Positions 46,713-56,992 of a stretch of DNA of 64,000 bases are shown here, one piece after another. The notes beneath the pieces were generated by a model. The model was not told the origin of the DNA, did no database searches, and worked only from the letters and a program-made list of their open reading frames with translations. The stretch is from Varroa destructor. Lineage: Eukaryota; Arthropoda; Arachnida; Mesostigmata; Varroidae. Every line of letters begins with the position of its first letter. Position 1 is the first letter of the stretch. Where the stretch lies: the NCBI RefSeq assembly GCF_002443255.2, contig NW_019211454.1:56384608-56448607 (forward strand). The letters are read 5' to 3'. The position numbers were made by a program, and so were the translations under genes.

Positions 46713-48150
46713 GCTGCCCAAAAGCTCGAGATGCGCAGGGGGTAAGGAAGACCAACTGTAAACGGGCTAAAAGAGGAAAATGAAGCACAAGAAAAGGTAA
46801 GAGCTGTCAAAGCATCGACTTTCAAATGACCATCTTCACGAGTGGGTACACACATATCAACGTAAGGCGTCTCTCCTATTTTCTACTACTGCTTTGCATA
46901 TAAACTATTATCGTTGCTGACATATAACCCTAATAAGCAGAACCGATGATTTTTAGGATTACTACTTTATAGCTTGTTATTTGGACAACTGTTATTTTTA
47001 TAGATAAATATGGTCAAACCATAAAGTAATTTCAGTACTGAAATACATAACATATGGCTTATTGCAAGTCTGCTATTTGTTCAACAACGGAAAAATTTTC
47101 AGATTACTCTTGACAGTTTGATTTAAATGATAGGAAATCGCTGCACATGCGAAATGTTAATGTAAAACATGAGCCGGATCAATCATCTACATAGATGACA
47201 AATATTTTCATCAACCTGAGTACTGTTCCTTGCTAGTTTTTTGTATGCCACCAAGCGTTTGCCCTCATAGTTCTTTTTTTTCTTTAATCGGAGTAAGTTC
47301 ATCATCATTCAGGATCCTTCTATGTAAAATGTCAGCCTTAGCGTAACAACATCTAGAAGTGACAAATATATTTATCATTGTAGTTATTGCGCCTACATGG
47401 CACCTTTTTTGTCATTTCTAGGCGCTGCCGTGTCTAGCTAGATTTGATCAGCTTCCCTTTAATCGCTCGCTAAACTTGCTTTTTGAAAAAGATATTATAT
47501 GATCGGAATGAGGCTCGTGGTTCTGCTCATAAAGCAACACGTAGGTTCGTATACTCATTGAATGTAAACACAATCAAGGGGCCAATTCGTCAGCTCATGT
47601 GTATGTGTGCAACGTATCTTACAAGAATCGTTTCGTTGGCGACTCATAACACTAATCAAATATGCGAAATTAGCCACACACTTGATCCTGTGAAGCTCAC
47701 AGTCAACATAATCCTCTTTGTGAATAAAAATTTACTAACAGACACTATCTGAGTCAGCATCGACTTCAGACAGGTATACTCTACTTTCGATGTTCGTTCT
47801 CGCAAACTGCTTAGGCTCTATACCAAATTTGGCATATGAACAATTTGTCCTCGTCTCTCCTTTTTTCTCTCGCTTAAGCTGCGATTATCAGTCGTGTTTT
47901 CGGTACACACGCACATTATTTAAAGCACGTCTTTGTATGAATGTACAAGAGTACACTTCCACATAAACTTGCACACAAACTTGCCCAAAACTTGCACGGC
48001 GTACTCCGTGCCTACCCCCTTTTTTCTCTTTATTTTCCCCAGAGGCTATTTCTATACGCTTGTTGCGGGAGTTCCCCTGATGACCGAAATGGATAACAGC
48101 ATCGTTGCTGCACGTTGATAGTTTGCGCGGTTTCACCACGGTGGCATTCT
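46713..48150. other. No gene recognised; putative intron if the exon at 46539 is real
   Basis: AT-rich. Short frames only (for example 47483-47752 plus, 89 codons, no motif). Confidence 0.35.
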
Positions 48151-48346
48151 ATTCCACGCGCCTGTCATCCTCCTATACATGGCAGTGGTGCTGGCAGCCG
48201 CTATGAACAGTCTCTCTGCCAGGAAGGTTAGTTTTTCTACTGCAGACGAGAAAACGAGAATGGTAGATCGTGGCGGGACTGAGGGGGGACAGTAACATGG
48301 AAGATGGCGCACCCCTAGGCACTGGATGATGCGATTCGGAGAATAG
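48151..48346. other. GC-rich flank with a YY1-like string
   Basis: AAGATGGCGC at 48301-48310 is the second copy in this window of an AAGATGGCG core (the first is at 29582). In animals this core is bound by YY1/PHO-type factors near promoters. Two copies in 64 kb is weak evidence by itself. Confidence 0.25.
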
Positions 48347-48841
48347 GAAGAGAGCTTTGGGTCAAGTATAATTAACCAGAGACGAGGTTCTGCAAAGTCC
48401 TCTCAGTCGCCGCCTAACTGGCGGCCTCTCTTCCGTACGTTCCCGGGGGTTATCGGGACGTCCGTGCAGTGGTGGCGGCAACTGGCTGCTGGCCTCCTTT
48501 GTTTGGCTCTCGGACCACTCGCTATCCAGCGTCCCTGCTGCATTTCCCAGGGCTCCCCTATTGGCTGGTGGCAGCGGGAGCGCGGCTCTTCACTCAGGAG
48601 TCCCTGTCTCGACGTAATCCCTGACACTCTGCTGTCTCACTCGCTTTGCGCTCCCGATGAGAATAATATTAATCAACCTGCAGATAAGCTTCTACAAGCC
48701 GCCAATGCAATCCACTGTCGATACCTCTTCTATCTACAGGGATGCGCGAGCATCCAGTGCCACGAACCCCCCGTTACCCGCCTTACCTACCGACATACAG
48801 GCAGGCACACACTTCAGCTTCCAGCCCCTGGACCGTGCTGA
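48347..48841 (+). CDS. Long GC-rich open frame, 164 codons, unknown
   Basis: The frame is open from after a TAG (48344-48346) to a TGA at 48839-48841 with no early ATG. It starts hydrophilic (Q-R-R-G-S-A-K-S-S-Q-S-P-P-N-W-R), includes a hydrophobic patch (L-A-A-G-L-L-C-L-A-L-G-P-L-A), and ends Thr/His/Pro-rich. The opposite strand is also open for 75 codons (48403-48627) with a fair share of G/C in third positions, so strand is not settled. It may be exon, untranslated region or chance in GC-rich DNA. Confidence 0.25.
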   Translation, partial: EESFGSSIINQRRGSAKSSQSPPNWRPLFRTFPGVIGTSVQWWRQLAAGLLCLALGPLAIQRPCCISQGSPIGWWQRERGSSLRSPCLDVIPDTLLSHSLCAPDENNINQPADKLLQAANAIHCRYLFYLQGCASIQCHEPPVTRLTYRHTGRHTLQLPAPGPC

Positions 48842-50745
48842 ATATACGTGTTCGACGAGTATAGACAACGGTCGTGGCCGGACAGACCAGATTCAATCGG
48901 AACATGAAAGTAGAAATTTCAATTTCCGAAAATCATTGAAAATAGTTACAAGGCAAATATGCTCTAAATATCGCTACTAGATAATTTCACAGTCAACAAT
49001 GTATATACTGTAGAATAATAATTCATTCAAAAAAGCCTTGTTCTGTAAACTTACAGATTAGTTAGCCCATTGACTACGTGTGGTATTGGATTCCTATGTT
49101 TGAGCTCTGAAATAAAAAACAGAGTCTGTCATAAAAAAAAATGTCAAAGATAAAATTTGAGGGAAAAGAGCGGAAGGGGTGTTGATGTTTGGCTTCTGCG
49201 ACAGATAATACTACTGTCAAATCGACAAACACTACACAACTGTAATACTTCAATGGAAATTTAACAGTAGTACAGAAGAACTAGATAATGAATTCATCTG
49301 AGTGAGCTGTAACGGGTGCCAGGGGCAACCCCCGTATATAGGAACAGTATCATAGGTTAAAAAAAATTGCAGGAATCATAGCAAACTGTCGAAGGACAGT
49401 GCGATGACCTGGGCGGCTAAGGTTTTAGCTGAGAGCAACAAAGGCTGCTATTGGGTGGAACCATCCACATAAAGTACATAATATATGTTATTATATGGCA
49501 GAGAAAGGCTGAATATGAATGGCTCAAGCATGTGGTCCACATGAAACACTCAGAGCAGAGACAATATAGCAATGAACAATGGTTTTAATAAAATGCCCCA
49601 TCTCACTATTGTTTCTGCTATTGACGCCCGCGCGTTTATTGATATCGACATTTAGGTAAAACACTTACATCCGTTTATTAATAATAAACCGGTTACATTA
49701 TATTTGGACTGAAGAGGTCACATTCAGACAATACATGGTTCTACAGTGCAGGAGAACTGGATGAAGATGAAACTTTTGCTGCTTCCTTGAGTCAAGAAGG
49801 AAGCGAGCGTAGTATGAATCTCCCATTGTGGTGGGGTTCCTAAATGTACTAATAGTGTACATTCTGCACGTGTTAATCAAGCGGTGAATTAGCCTAGCAG
49901 GTTAACTAATCCGATAACTCCACTCAAGCACTGCTAAATAAAATGGTTAAAAAAAAAGTCCAAAACAACTCTCGAAGCTTACTTATGGTGTTTTTATTTT
50001 TATTGAAAAATAAGATTCGGAAATACAAAATGTGTCTTCGATGTTACAGATGAGTTGATATGCGTTAATTTATATTGTCATAATATATACATGTTTGGAT
50101 CATCAAACCGTGTCAGCATTTTTGCAAGGCTTCATTGATAGTATAAATGAAGTCTGTTAAAATGATCAGAAGGTTCGGACTTTACAAAGGAATCTTTCAG
50201 GAATCATTCCATACTCAGACGGCAATGCTATTCGTGTCTACGAAGGTACAGAATGACCGTAGTCGCTAGAGACTAAATAATTCGCGATTTTTACATACGC
50301 AACGTTATCTCTCAAATAGGCAAATCGCAGGGACTTGAAACACAGAGCTTCAGCCCTAAAGTGTTGGGAAAAAATACTTATAATGGCTTTACCTAAACGT
50401 TTCGACAAGTTCCTTTAAATGCAAGTTTTATACTTCATCCAGTATTTAGGCGATTTCAGTATTCGGATTGTGTTTGTTTGTGTATAATGTAGTTTCTCGA
50501 CCTTCGAAAAGTAAGAACGGCCGGAGAAGTCAAAGGGTAAACTGCTAGACTGGTAAGGCAGGAAGACCGGTAGGTAACCTACGATGTCTTAGCTATCAGG
50601 AAATCGAAAAGAACTAGCAGAAGTTAGAACAAACGGCTATATTTCGAAAGAAAATGATTTTTTACTTCGGACCTAGAAGAACCTAGACTGGGTGCCTTTG
50701 ATGTCTCCCTGCTGCAATACCAAATGGGACAAATGCCAATGCTGC
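48842..50745. other. No gene recognised
   Basis: AT-rich, with poly-A near 49130 and 49950. No frame of interest. Confidence 0.4.
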
Positions 50746-50749
50746 GTAG

Positions 50750-50781
50750 AATCATTCGGTTCCGTATATAGCCGAATGATT
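50750..50781. other. Hairpin: 10-base perfect inverted repeat, 12-base loop
   Basis: AATCATTCGG (50750-50759) pairs with CCGAATGATT (50772-50781). The right arm runs into a T-rich stretch and is immediately followed by the open frame at 50783. Function unknown; it may be a short foldback or chance. Confidence 0.6.
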
Positions 50782-50782
50782 T

Positions 50783-51325
50783 TTCTGCTTCTCTTATTCC
50801 GAGTTGGAGAAAGAGGCAAGAACCAAGAAAGCGGATAACATTTATGTTCTACCTGATTTTGTCGTGATCACCACCTTTACACAGGCGCTTTATGACACCG
50901 AGCCAACAAAGAGGATGTCAATGGAAGAAACTGGATTGGCAGTTGATCTTCTTGAGTGTGTGGTATTGTATTTCTTGGGCTTATGCTGCTTAGAAGATTG
51001 TATACGCCGCTAGTAACGATTCGTCGATCCGTGGGATCCATGTCCGTCGCAGCGTTTCATTGCCATCTCATCGTTCGTCCTATGTACCCTACGTACGTCC
51101 GAATGTCCCGAAATTGAAGGTTTCGTAAATCACATACCTCTTCAGAGAGACAAGGAAAATCTAGTCATTTTGACGATACTTCGGGGAATTGCAGAGCAGC
51201 TGAAGACCGTGGCCTGCCTGGGCTGGCCCAGAAACCTCAAGCATTCCGGGCTGAACAAGAACAGGCGGAGGAAAGCGACAATCGAACAATCCGGGACCAG
51301 TAGAATAGATATATTACTTTGATTT
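50783..51325 (+). pseudogene. Coding-like frame broken by tandem TAG TAA; decayed gene or exon
   Basis: One plus frame is open from after a TGA (50777-50779) for about 180 codons and is interrupted only by TAG TAA at 51011-51016. The part before the stops is hydrophilic then hydrophobic: E-L-E-K-E-A-R-T-K-K-A-D-N-I-Y-V, M-S-M-E-E-T-G-L-A-V-D-L-L-E-C, then L-G-L-C-C-L-E-D-C-I-R-R. The part after reads R-F-V-D-P-W-D-P-C-P-S-Q-R-F, R-D-K-E-N-L-V-I-L-T-I-L-R-G-I-A-E-Q-L and a basic G-L-N-K-N-R-R-R-K-A-T. Codons favour G in first position and G/C in third near the end. Helix-like amphipathic segments are suggested but no family is recognised. Possibilities are a pseudogene, a processed copy, or two exons of a gene with an unseen splice. 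Confidence 0.4.
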
Positions 51326-53211
51326 GATAGTACTTGATGCTGTTCATGCGGGAAAACGGCTAAATAAAGTCATAAATGACGTGTATGTATAGTCATAATA
51401 GGTCAAATATTCTAAACCTGAATAAAGGTAATTCAAACTATTAACCGGAAAATGACGGGACCAGTTTGAGTTCAAAGATATATTTAGTGGCTTCTAGCGG
51501 ACGTATATCAGGATGCTGTCTTGCTGTTTTTAAATGTCTATCTCGAATTTTCGCAGTGGCTGTTGTTGTCCGGTTAAGACGAAAGCTTTTTGAAGCTAAA
51601 ATATAGCCTCAGTAAACGGGAGTGCATTATTTAGATGCATTTATATTTAAAGAATTTCGGTATCAAAATTACCCAGAAAGGTAGACATCTGCGCAGTGAT
51701 GCTATTAAGCTGGGTGTTTCACAGTAATGTTGAACTCTTTACTATAAAGTCAGCGAAATAGACGTTAAATTTGGCGAACAGAGTGCTTTGAGCTTTTTGT
51801 TTGCTTTCCGATGCCCGGTGTACTATATGCGGGTCGTACCTTGTAGGTCCTCAATACTGATTTGTTTTACTTTGGAATCCTTCAGATTGCGGTCTGAATA
51901 TGATACATGAAAGGGGCACTGACAGGAAACACAAATAGGTCGCACAGATTTTCATAAAGGGAAATGTTTGTGTTCCAAACGTCGGTGTTATCAACGGTGT
52001 TAGGCCAAAATGGGGGTTTTTGTTTTGAGATGTGTTTAGATTAGTTGTTGGGCCTGCGCTGTACTGTTTACTTTCTAACAAAGAATATATGTTTGAATCA
52101 CCCGCAATTCGCTCTATTTGCTCTGCAGGTAAAGAAAGGCTCGATCGTCCAGCCTCTTCCTCAAATCACTATAGGTTTATGCCACACTCTCGTGTGGCAT
52201 TAGATCTACATTGCAACTACGCGAACATCTAGGTAATAACTTTGAATGCGCTTCTCTCGCACGCCGTTTCGATTTTACGTCACCTTTTCAGTAACCGCAA
52301 GGTGTCTATATTGCGTTAGAAACGGACTAGGCAGAGTATACAAACGTAACCAACTAATAAAACTTGTGACCTTAAGATTTATAGCATTTTAACGTTTCAT
52401 CATTGCTATTATTATTACCTATCTGTACATCTTAGTTACTGTTTTTCAGTAAGAAGTGTTCCCCTAGTTTTAATTTTTGATGACTATTGATGCCAGTGAA
52501 CGCAATTTAAACCTGATCCTATGTGACGCTCGAGAGTCCAGCAATCCCAACCCATTTTAATTTTTCACAGCAGCCAAAGTCGACTGTCCATTTGATATGT
52601 GAAATACCGAATTGGACGATATATACCTATTTTAGCCTTAAGCTGTTAAAGTGGCAATCGTCTATGACTGTCTATGGCGAATTTTTGCTTGGACTCTCCT
52701 AGTGTACAACGTACGAGGACGCAGATATGTAGACTCCGATTCCCAATTTTGCTCATATGTTTCTCGCCGCCTTTCCGCTCTGAAAATCTGTGAAGTTTCC
52801 CGACCGCTATAATATGAACTGTGTGCTAACGATCTTGAAGTTGATACCATTATTATTACATTAGATGCCTAGGTTAAAAAAACAATATCCTTAGAGGAAA
52901 CGGAAGAATAGATCGGAAAAACACACTCGTATCATTAGTTCCTTCTTTCTGCGCTCCCAAGCTATTTCCGGTTTCATCACCACCGTCGCACGCATTCAAG
53001 GTATCTCATGCACAGCCATTTGGTTTTGTTCAATGCCCATAATCCCCAAGCGTGACCTATATAGCACAAAAAGTTGCCACTAATATCGTAATGTATCGGT
53101 AATTAATTCTACTACAAATACCGACACGAAAGACAATCAGTGGGTAGGAACAGTTGTACAGAACAAGAAAGACTTGCGGAGTGACATAATAAACACGAAC
53201 TAGGCATGTCA
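51326..53211. other. No gene recognised, apart from one small ATG frame
   Basis: AT-rich. The only notable frame is 52662-52850 minus (62 codons, ATG, hydrophilic, Arg/Glu/Ser-rich, with R-A-E-R-R-R-E-T-Y-E-Q-N-W-E), which has an acceptor-like TTTTCAG inside it at about 52786. It is too short to call. Confidence 0.35.
52179..52200. other. Hairpin: 9-base perfect arms, 4-base loop
   Basis: ATGCCACAC and GTGTGGCAT flank TCTC. A small stable stem in either strand's transcript; no flanking context gives it a role. Confidence 0.6.
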
Positions 53212-53469
53212 TTACATTATAGGACATTCAATACACTGATTTGACCAGGGGCTAACGTCGTCACACATCACATAATAGTAGCTTGCCACTATGCGAGAAG
53301 TAAGCTGCAGGGGTAACACGGTATCAGGTGGATGCTGATTGGTGCCCTTGGCGACAAAGCTGCCGGCCCGTGACTGCGGGTCGAAGCTGCCGCCGTCGCC
53401 ACTACCGCCGCCGCAGCTGCCTAGGCGCGCGAACCAGGAGATCAGAACACGCAAATATACGAGCCCCAA
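53212..53469 (-). CDS. Gly/Ser-rich exon candidate with strong third-position G/C
   Basis: In this minus frame about 48 consecutive codons (roughly 53440 down to 53300) nearly all end in G or C: GGC, AGC, TTC, GAC, GCC, AAG, ACC and similar. That is the best codon-bias signal in the window. The translation has I-S-W-F-A-R-L-G-S-C, then a Gly/Ser linker G-G-G-S-G-D-G-G-S, then F-D-P-Q-S-R-A-G-S-F-V-A-K-G-T. An acceptor-like CCTAGGCAG falls at the start of the Gly-rich part. After Q-H-P-P-D-T the bias fades, near a possible donor ACC|GTGTTA. An overlapping plus frame (53339-53638, Pro/Thr-rich) is the rival. No family is recognised. Confidence 0.4.
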   Translation of the reverse strand: MGLVYLRVLISWFARLGSCGGGSGDGGSFDPQSRAGSFVAKGTNQHPPDTVLPLQLTSRIVASYYYVMCDDVSPWSNQCIECPIM

Positions 53470-53679
53470 TACGTTGGTGGGGAGCGCATGGGGAAAATGC
53501 TATGGGGACACATTGCCTCACCAGGCTCCCTGCGAGTACATGCGTTACAGCTTCACCACCGCCACCCCGCCCCAACTGGCACCTCTGTTCCCTTCAGCTT
53601 TCTTCCAAACAAGAGGCTCCCACGTGCATTGCTATTGATGCAGTGGTGCTCTTGCTGCTGTGCTAATAGCAATTACTAG

Positions 53680-54299
53680 CCCATAAGATCTAGCCCTGTG
53701 TGTGGAGGCAACAAGGCTAAAAAGAATACAACCTCAGCTGCTACAACGATTTTGACAGTGTCAAGGAAACCTGTATCGTCTGAGCACGCTCGCGGTGATT
53801 CAAGAACCTTAACGACTACTCTATTCATTTTAACTTATTTACAAAATACCGAATCAATTCTTGCTTTGACAGTTTGTTTTTCGTTCTCTTCTTTTTGGTA
53901 AAGGTAGTCTCCTATCTCTGCTCGATCTGAACTCAATCTGTAACTCTGAAGCTATGTTACATGAATATGTATACATCTGAATTACGCAACCCAATTAGTT
54001 AATTACTGTAGGCTGTCGTACAAAGCGAGAAGACTGAATAGAGACAAATCATCCAATCACGTACTTAGATATGACACGAGACGGCTTTTTGTATCTCGTT
54101 CGAAAGCGTTACCTAGCTAGATGCATATATTCGTAGATAAATGCTGAGGCAGGCCAGCCATGGACAGATAATTTTCAGTATATACTGCTATACTGAAAAG
54201 GAAACGAGTTATTCAAATTCGACGTTTTTTTCTTACTGATAAAGTTGGCATTATCCAGTCTTCCAATAACCCGCGAATATCTTTCTAACATATATAAGT
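53680..54299. other. No gene recognised
   Basis: AT-leaning with no supported feature. Confidence 0.4.
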
Positions 54300-54390
54300 A
54301 TTTTTTTTTTATTATTATTATTATTAATTATAATTATATAGAATTATAAAAAGTTTATAAAAAAAATTATATATATAATAAATTATATAT
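54300..54390. repeat. AT-rich low-complexity tract with (ATT)n
   Basis: T11 followed by ATT units (54311-54326) and then nearly pure A/T to about 54390, with TATATA runs. Simple-sequence DNA. Confidence 0.9.
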
Positions 54391-54434
54391 ACATAAAATT
54401 TGGGCGTTTCTCGTAGCAAGCATGTGTAGACACG

Positions 54435-54579
54435 TCAATCAATTTTATGATGGCACCTAACAACAATGTATCGCTTTCTAGTTTTAGTCACGATGTTTTT
54501 TGCATCGGACATGCTTTCACCGAGGAACCATGGTTCTAGCCAAAATCCGTTCATATTTTTCGTGCAGTCTTTAGAGATT
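54435..54579 (-). CDS. Candidate exon behind a strong acceptor, unknown
   Basis: On the minus strand GATTGTTTTTTTTCAG (ending at 54580) is a near-ideal 3' splice site. The frame after it is open for 47 codons, reading I-S-K-D-C-T-K-N-M-N-G-F-W-L-E-P-W and G-E-S-M-S-D-A-K-N-I-V-T-K. A donor-like TTAG|GTGCCA falls near 54451. It could be one of a set of minus exons together with 54600-54883 and 55275-55497. The product is unknown. Confidence 0.3.
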
Positions 54580-54583
54580 CTGA

Positions 54584-54883
54584 AAAAAAACAATCGGCAA
54601 TGAAGTAAACAGAAAATCTCCAATAGGATTTAGCTAAAATACAAAATTTATCAGGATGATGAACGAAGCAATTTTCGACACTACTGGCTTCTTCATACAA
54701 ACAATTGAAGATCACTTTGGAGAAAAGGATGATCAGACGAGAACATTTGAAGACTGTTACATTGCTGGGCCTGCCATCAGCGCCCACAAATGTTATTTCC
54801 TTACAATTATTCATAGGTAGTTTGTTTTGGCAAAATTTCAACAGGTGGACACCTATCCTATATTGGTGACGTGCGACTGTCAT
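54584..54883 (-). CDS. Open frame, 110 codons region, unknown
   Basis: A minus frame open from about 54883 to just before the acceptor at 54580. It reads V-H-L-L-K-F-C-Q-N-K-L-P-M-N-N-C-K-E-I, then G-A-D-G-R-P-S-N-V-T-V-F-K-C, then Cys/Phe-rich sequence. The ATG at 54883 has no upstream support. It may be an exon whose donor is not obvious, or chance. Confidence 0.2.
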
Positions 54884-54952
54884 GAAAATTATCTGCAGCT
54901 TGAAAACGACGAATCAGATTAACCGTCCTGACTCGTATACTTATGTCTGATC

Positions 54953-55165
54953 TTAAAAGGGAGACTCGTGATTATCTGGAGTGTGATGCACGCGTCGGCC
55001 ATATTGTATAATCTGAGCTTCAAGCTGTGCCGATGTCGTCGTCGTCGTGAAAATTTCCTTCAAAAGGACTCGCATGCGACATATAGTTAACAATGTCAAC
55101 ATGTAGCACAGGAGTGCTGTAAGGCAATGCCCGCAATTATATAGCTCCACTTTCGTCTCGGTCAC
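54953..55165 (-). CDS. Short open frame after a TATA-like string, unknown
   Basis: A minus frame of 70 codons, open just after TATATAAGGCC (about 55180 down to 55166). It includes a (GAC)n-derived Thr run (T-T-T-T-T) and ends H-T-P-D-N-H-E-S-P-F. The TATA-like string may be coincidental. Low support. Confidence 0.15.
   Translation of the reverse strand: MTETKVELYNCGHCLTALLCYMLTLLTICRMRVLLKEIFTTTTTSAQLEAQIIQYGRRVHHTPDNHESPF
55034..55048. repeat. (GTC)n microsatellite, five units
   Basis: Fifteen bases of GTC/TCG, read as a Thr run in the minus frame that covers it. Confidence 0.85.
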
Positions 55166-55274
55166 ATGGCCTTATATAATACGCCCTACTGCAATGACTT
55201 TTATACAACGCTTTTTTTTTTTTGCTTCTTCCATAATTCTCCCATAAAAGACGAAAGAGGTACCTTTGTTCTCA

Positions 55275-55497
55275 TTAGTTCCATACTTGGTGGTGGATAA
55301 AAATGCAGCGATACAGATGGTCATAAATTTCCGAGCGATGCGGATTTAGTAAAGGCTGTAAGTGGTAATTTAACGGTATTTTCTTTTCTGCCGTTTCATC
55401 GAAATCGATCGTAAACCTCATTTGATTTTTCATCGAGGTCAAATGTTCTAAAATATTTCTATTGTTGGCCTGTATCGAGCGCTTCATTCTCAATGCA
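55275..55497 (-). CDS. Candidate exon, hydrophilic, unknown
   Basis: On the minus strand TTTATTTCAGCAG gives a 3' splice site ending at 55498. The frame after it is open for about 73 codons to a TAA: M-K-R-S-I-Q-A-N-N-R-N-I-L-E-H-L-T, then R-F-T-I-D-F-D-E-T-A-E-K-K-I-P, then H-R-S-E-I-Y-D-H-L. Composition is strongly coding-like. A donor-like CCAA|GTATGG occurs just before the stop. No family is recognised; it may belong with the minus exon candidates at 54435-54883. Confidence 0.33.
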
Positions 55498-55956
55498 CTG
55501 CTGAAATAAATCCAAATCCAAAATTAGATAAAATAAATAAGTTGAGACTTTTTGTTTGACCTCTGTTTTAGACATTCATACCAGTGCCTAAGCTTTCTAT
55601 TTAATTTAATAAGCTAACCTAAGTCTAACCTAAGCTAAGGAAACCTAGGTCCATTTCTTATAAATACAGTACTAGACCAAATATATTGAGAGAAATACGT
55701 GGATAAATATGCGGTTACGGGGCTAAATAAGCGGAGAGCCGGCAACTGTAGAGTGTTCGTTCCTACCATCCGATGATAAATCAAAGTTAGTTTATTTTAT
55801 TTTGGTGCTAATGTTGGCTAGCCATATAGTGTACGTTGATTACTAGAACGTCCGAATGGTTAGACGGTGTTGCTTTTATTGCTATCTGAATTAGGTCGAG
55901 AACTCTGGGCATGGAGGCCACGAGTGGTCGGCTAACCAGATGATATCAAAATTGCA
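55498..55956. other. No gene; short TTAGG/CCTAA-like patch
   Basis: Around 55613-55650 the string TAACCTAAG occurs twice, then CTAAGG and AACCTAGG. CCTAA is the complement of the arthropod telomere unit TTAGG, but with two imperfect units this is not a telomeric array. Confidence 0.3.
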
Positions 55957-56724
55957 ATGCTACTTACAAAGGACGTTCCATGTGTTGCTCGACTCGCGTG
56001 CGTAGGACTCCGTACACACACGAATACACTGGACGATTTCTACAAATGGAACTCCACAATCGTTTCTTTTCAAGGGAAGTCGAGGGGTTCATTCGGTTGT
56101 TTTGCTGCTGTAATAGGGAAGCGTTTGAAAAGTTCGTGTGTGCAAAAGCTGGGGGTCAAGCTCGAATTCAGCGTGTTCCCGGAACCGCTAATTTGATTAC
56201 AGCTGCTAAAATCGATTCTTATACAGAGTTAGACCGGACCGTCCGAGATTATATGCTGAAGAAGCCCAATACCCGCTCTCGTTATGGATATGCCTATGTT
56301 TGCTTCGAGAGAGGGCATAGCAACGCGCGGCCTCCGCAAGTTGCGGTTGTCAAAGCAAGACAAACCACCGCTGTAGCAAACCTCAAATGCGTTGGTACTA
56401 CTATGAGGTTTAAAGGCTTTGAACGTGAAACCGCCAATCCGTGTAGCCGCCATCGAACATGCCATTTTTAGTATATTGATCAGGGCTTATCGACTGGTCA
56501 CTCTCCGGTGGCCAGCGGTAAGATGCATATTGCGGGAAAAACAGACTGTCAGGGGTTTTACATATGGCCAGCCGCAGCTAGCATTAAAACAAAGCACACT
56601 GGCTTAGCCTTGTCGTTGGCTGACATAAAAAACACTTTACAGCTTCCCGGTATGGTCCGTATCATCAAATATGATGTTTATCTCAACTCTGCCATGCTTA
56701 TTCGGCTAGATATCCGCATCCCGT
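55957..56724 (+). pseudogene. Coding-like plus-strand segment with frame changes, unknown gene remnant
   Basis: Coding-like translations follow one another in different plus frames with no spacing. First (55957-56196): L-D-D-F-Y-K-W-N-S-T-I-V-S-F-Q-G-K-S, ending F-P-E-P-L-I and a stop. Then (to 56471): K-I-D-S-Y-T-E-L-D-R-T-V-R-D-Y-M-L-K-K-P and Y-A-Y-V-C-F-E-R-G-H-S. Then (56508-56724): G-K-M-H-I-A-G-K-T-D-C-Q-G-F-Y-I-W and L-A-D-I-K-N-T-L-Q-L-P-G-M-V-R. The local GC content is higher than its flanks and codons often begin with G or A. This pattern fits one gene broken by frameshifts. No family is recognised; a decayed host gene, mobile element or insertion of viral or bacterial origin are all open. 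Confidence 0.33.
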
Positions 56725-56736
56725 AGCCGGTATCAT

Positions 56737-56961
56737 CTAGCTTCCGGTGGGTTTAACTTCACGTACCTCTGTACGGATATCCTCAAGATCCCTTCCCATG
56801 TACGATCCCGTTGTTTTAGAAGCGTCTAACAGGTCGTACGACTTCTGACGCTTGACACCGTCAGGAGCGTGTTGCACGAATCCGCGACAACAGACCCACT
56901 CGGCCAGATCTTCCGCCGTTCCGCAGCACAATTTGTTAACATGGCCCAGGAGAGTTTCCAT
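56737..56961 (-). CDS. ATG-started 74-codon frame with strong coding character, unknown
   Basis: The ATG at 56961 has A at -3 and G at +4. The translation begins M-E-T-L-L-G-H-V-N-K-L-C-C-G-T-A-E-D-L and continues E-W-V-C-C-R-G-F-V-Q-H-A-P-D-G-V, then D-L-L-D-A-S-K-T-T-G-S-Y-M-G-R-D and E-D-I-R-T-E-V-R-E-V-K. More than a third of codons begin with G, the usual mark of coding DNA. It converges on the plus-strand remnant ending at 56724, with 12 bases between. The next minus frame (56993-57277) lies 31 bases upstream in another frame. No family is recognised. Confidence 0.38.
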   Translation of the reverse strand: METLLGHVNKLCCGTAEDLAEWVCCRGFVQHAPDGVKRQKSYDLLDASKTTGSYMGRDLEDIRTEVREVKPTGS

Positions 56962-56992
56962 AGTAGATCCGTTAGGAAAGAGATATCATTTT

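Noticed and set aside
55613..55650. Interstitial telomere-like CCTAA repeats
   Set aside because: Only two imperfect units; too short to differ from chance.
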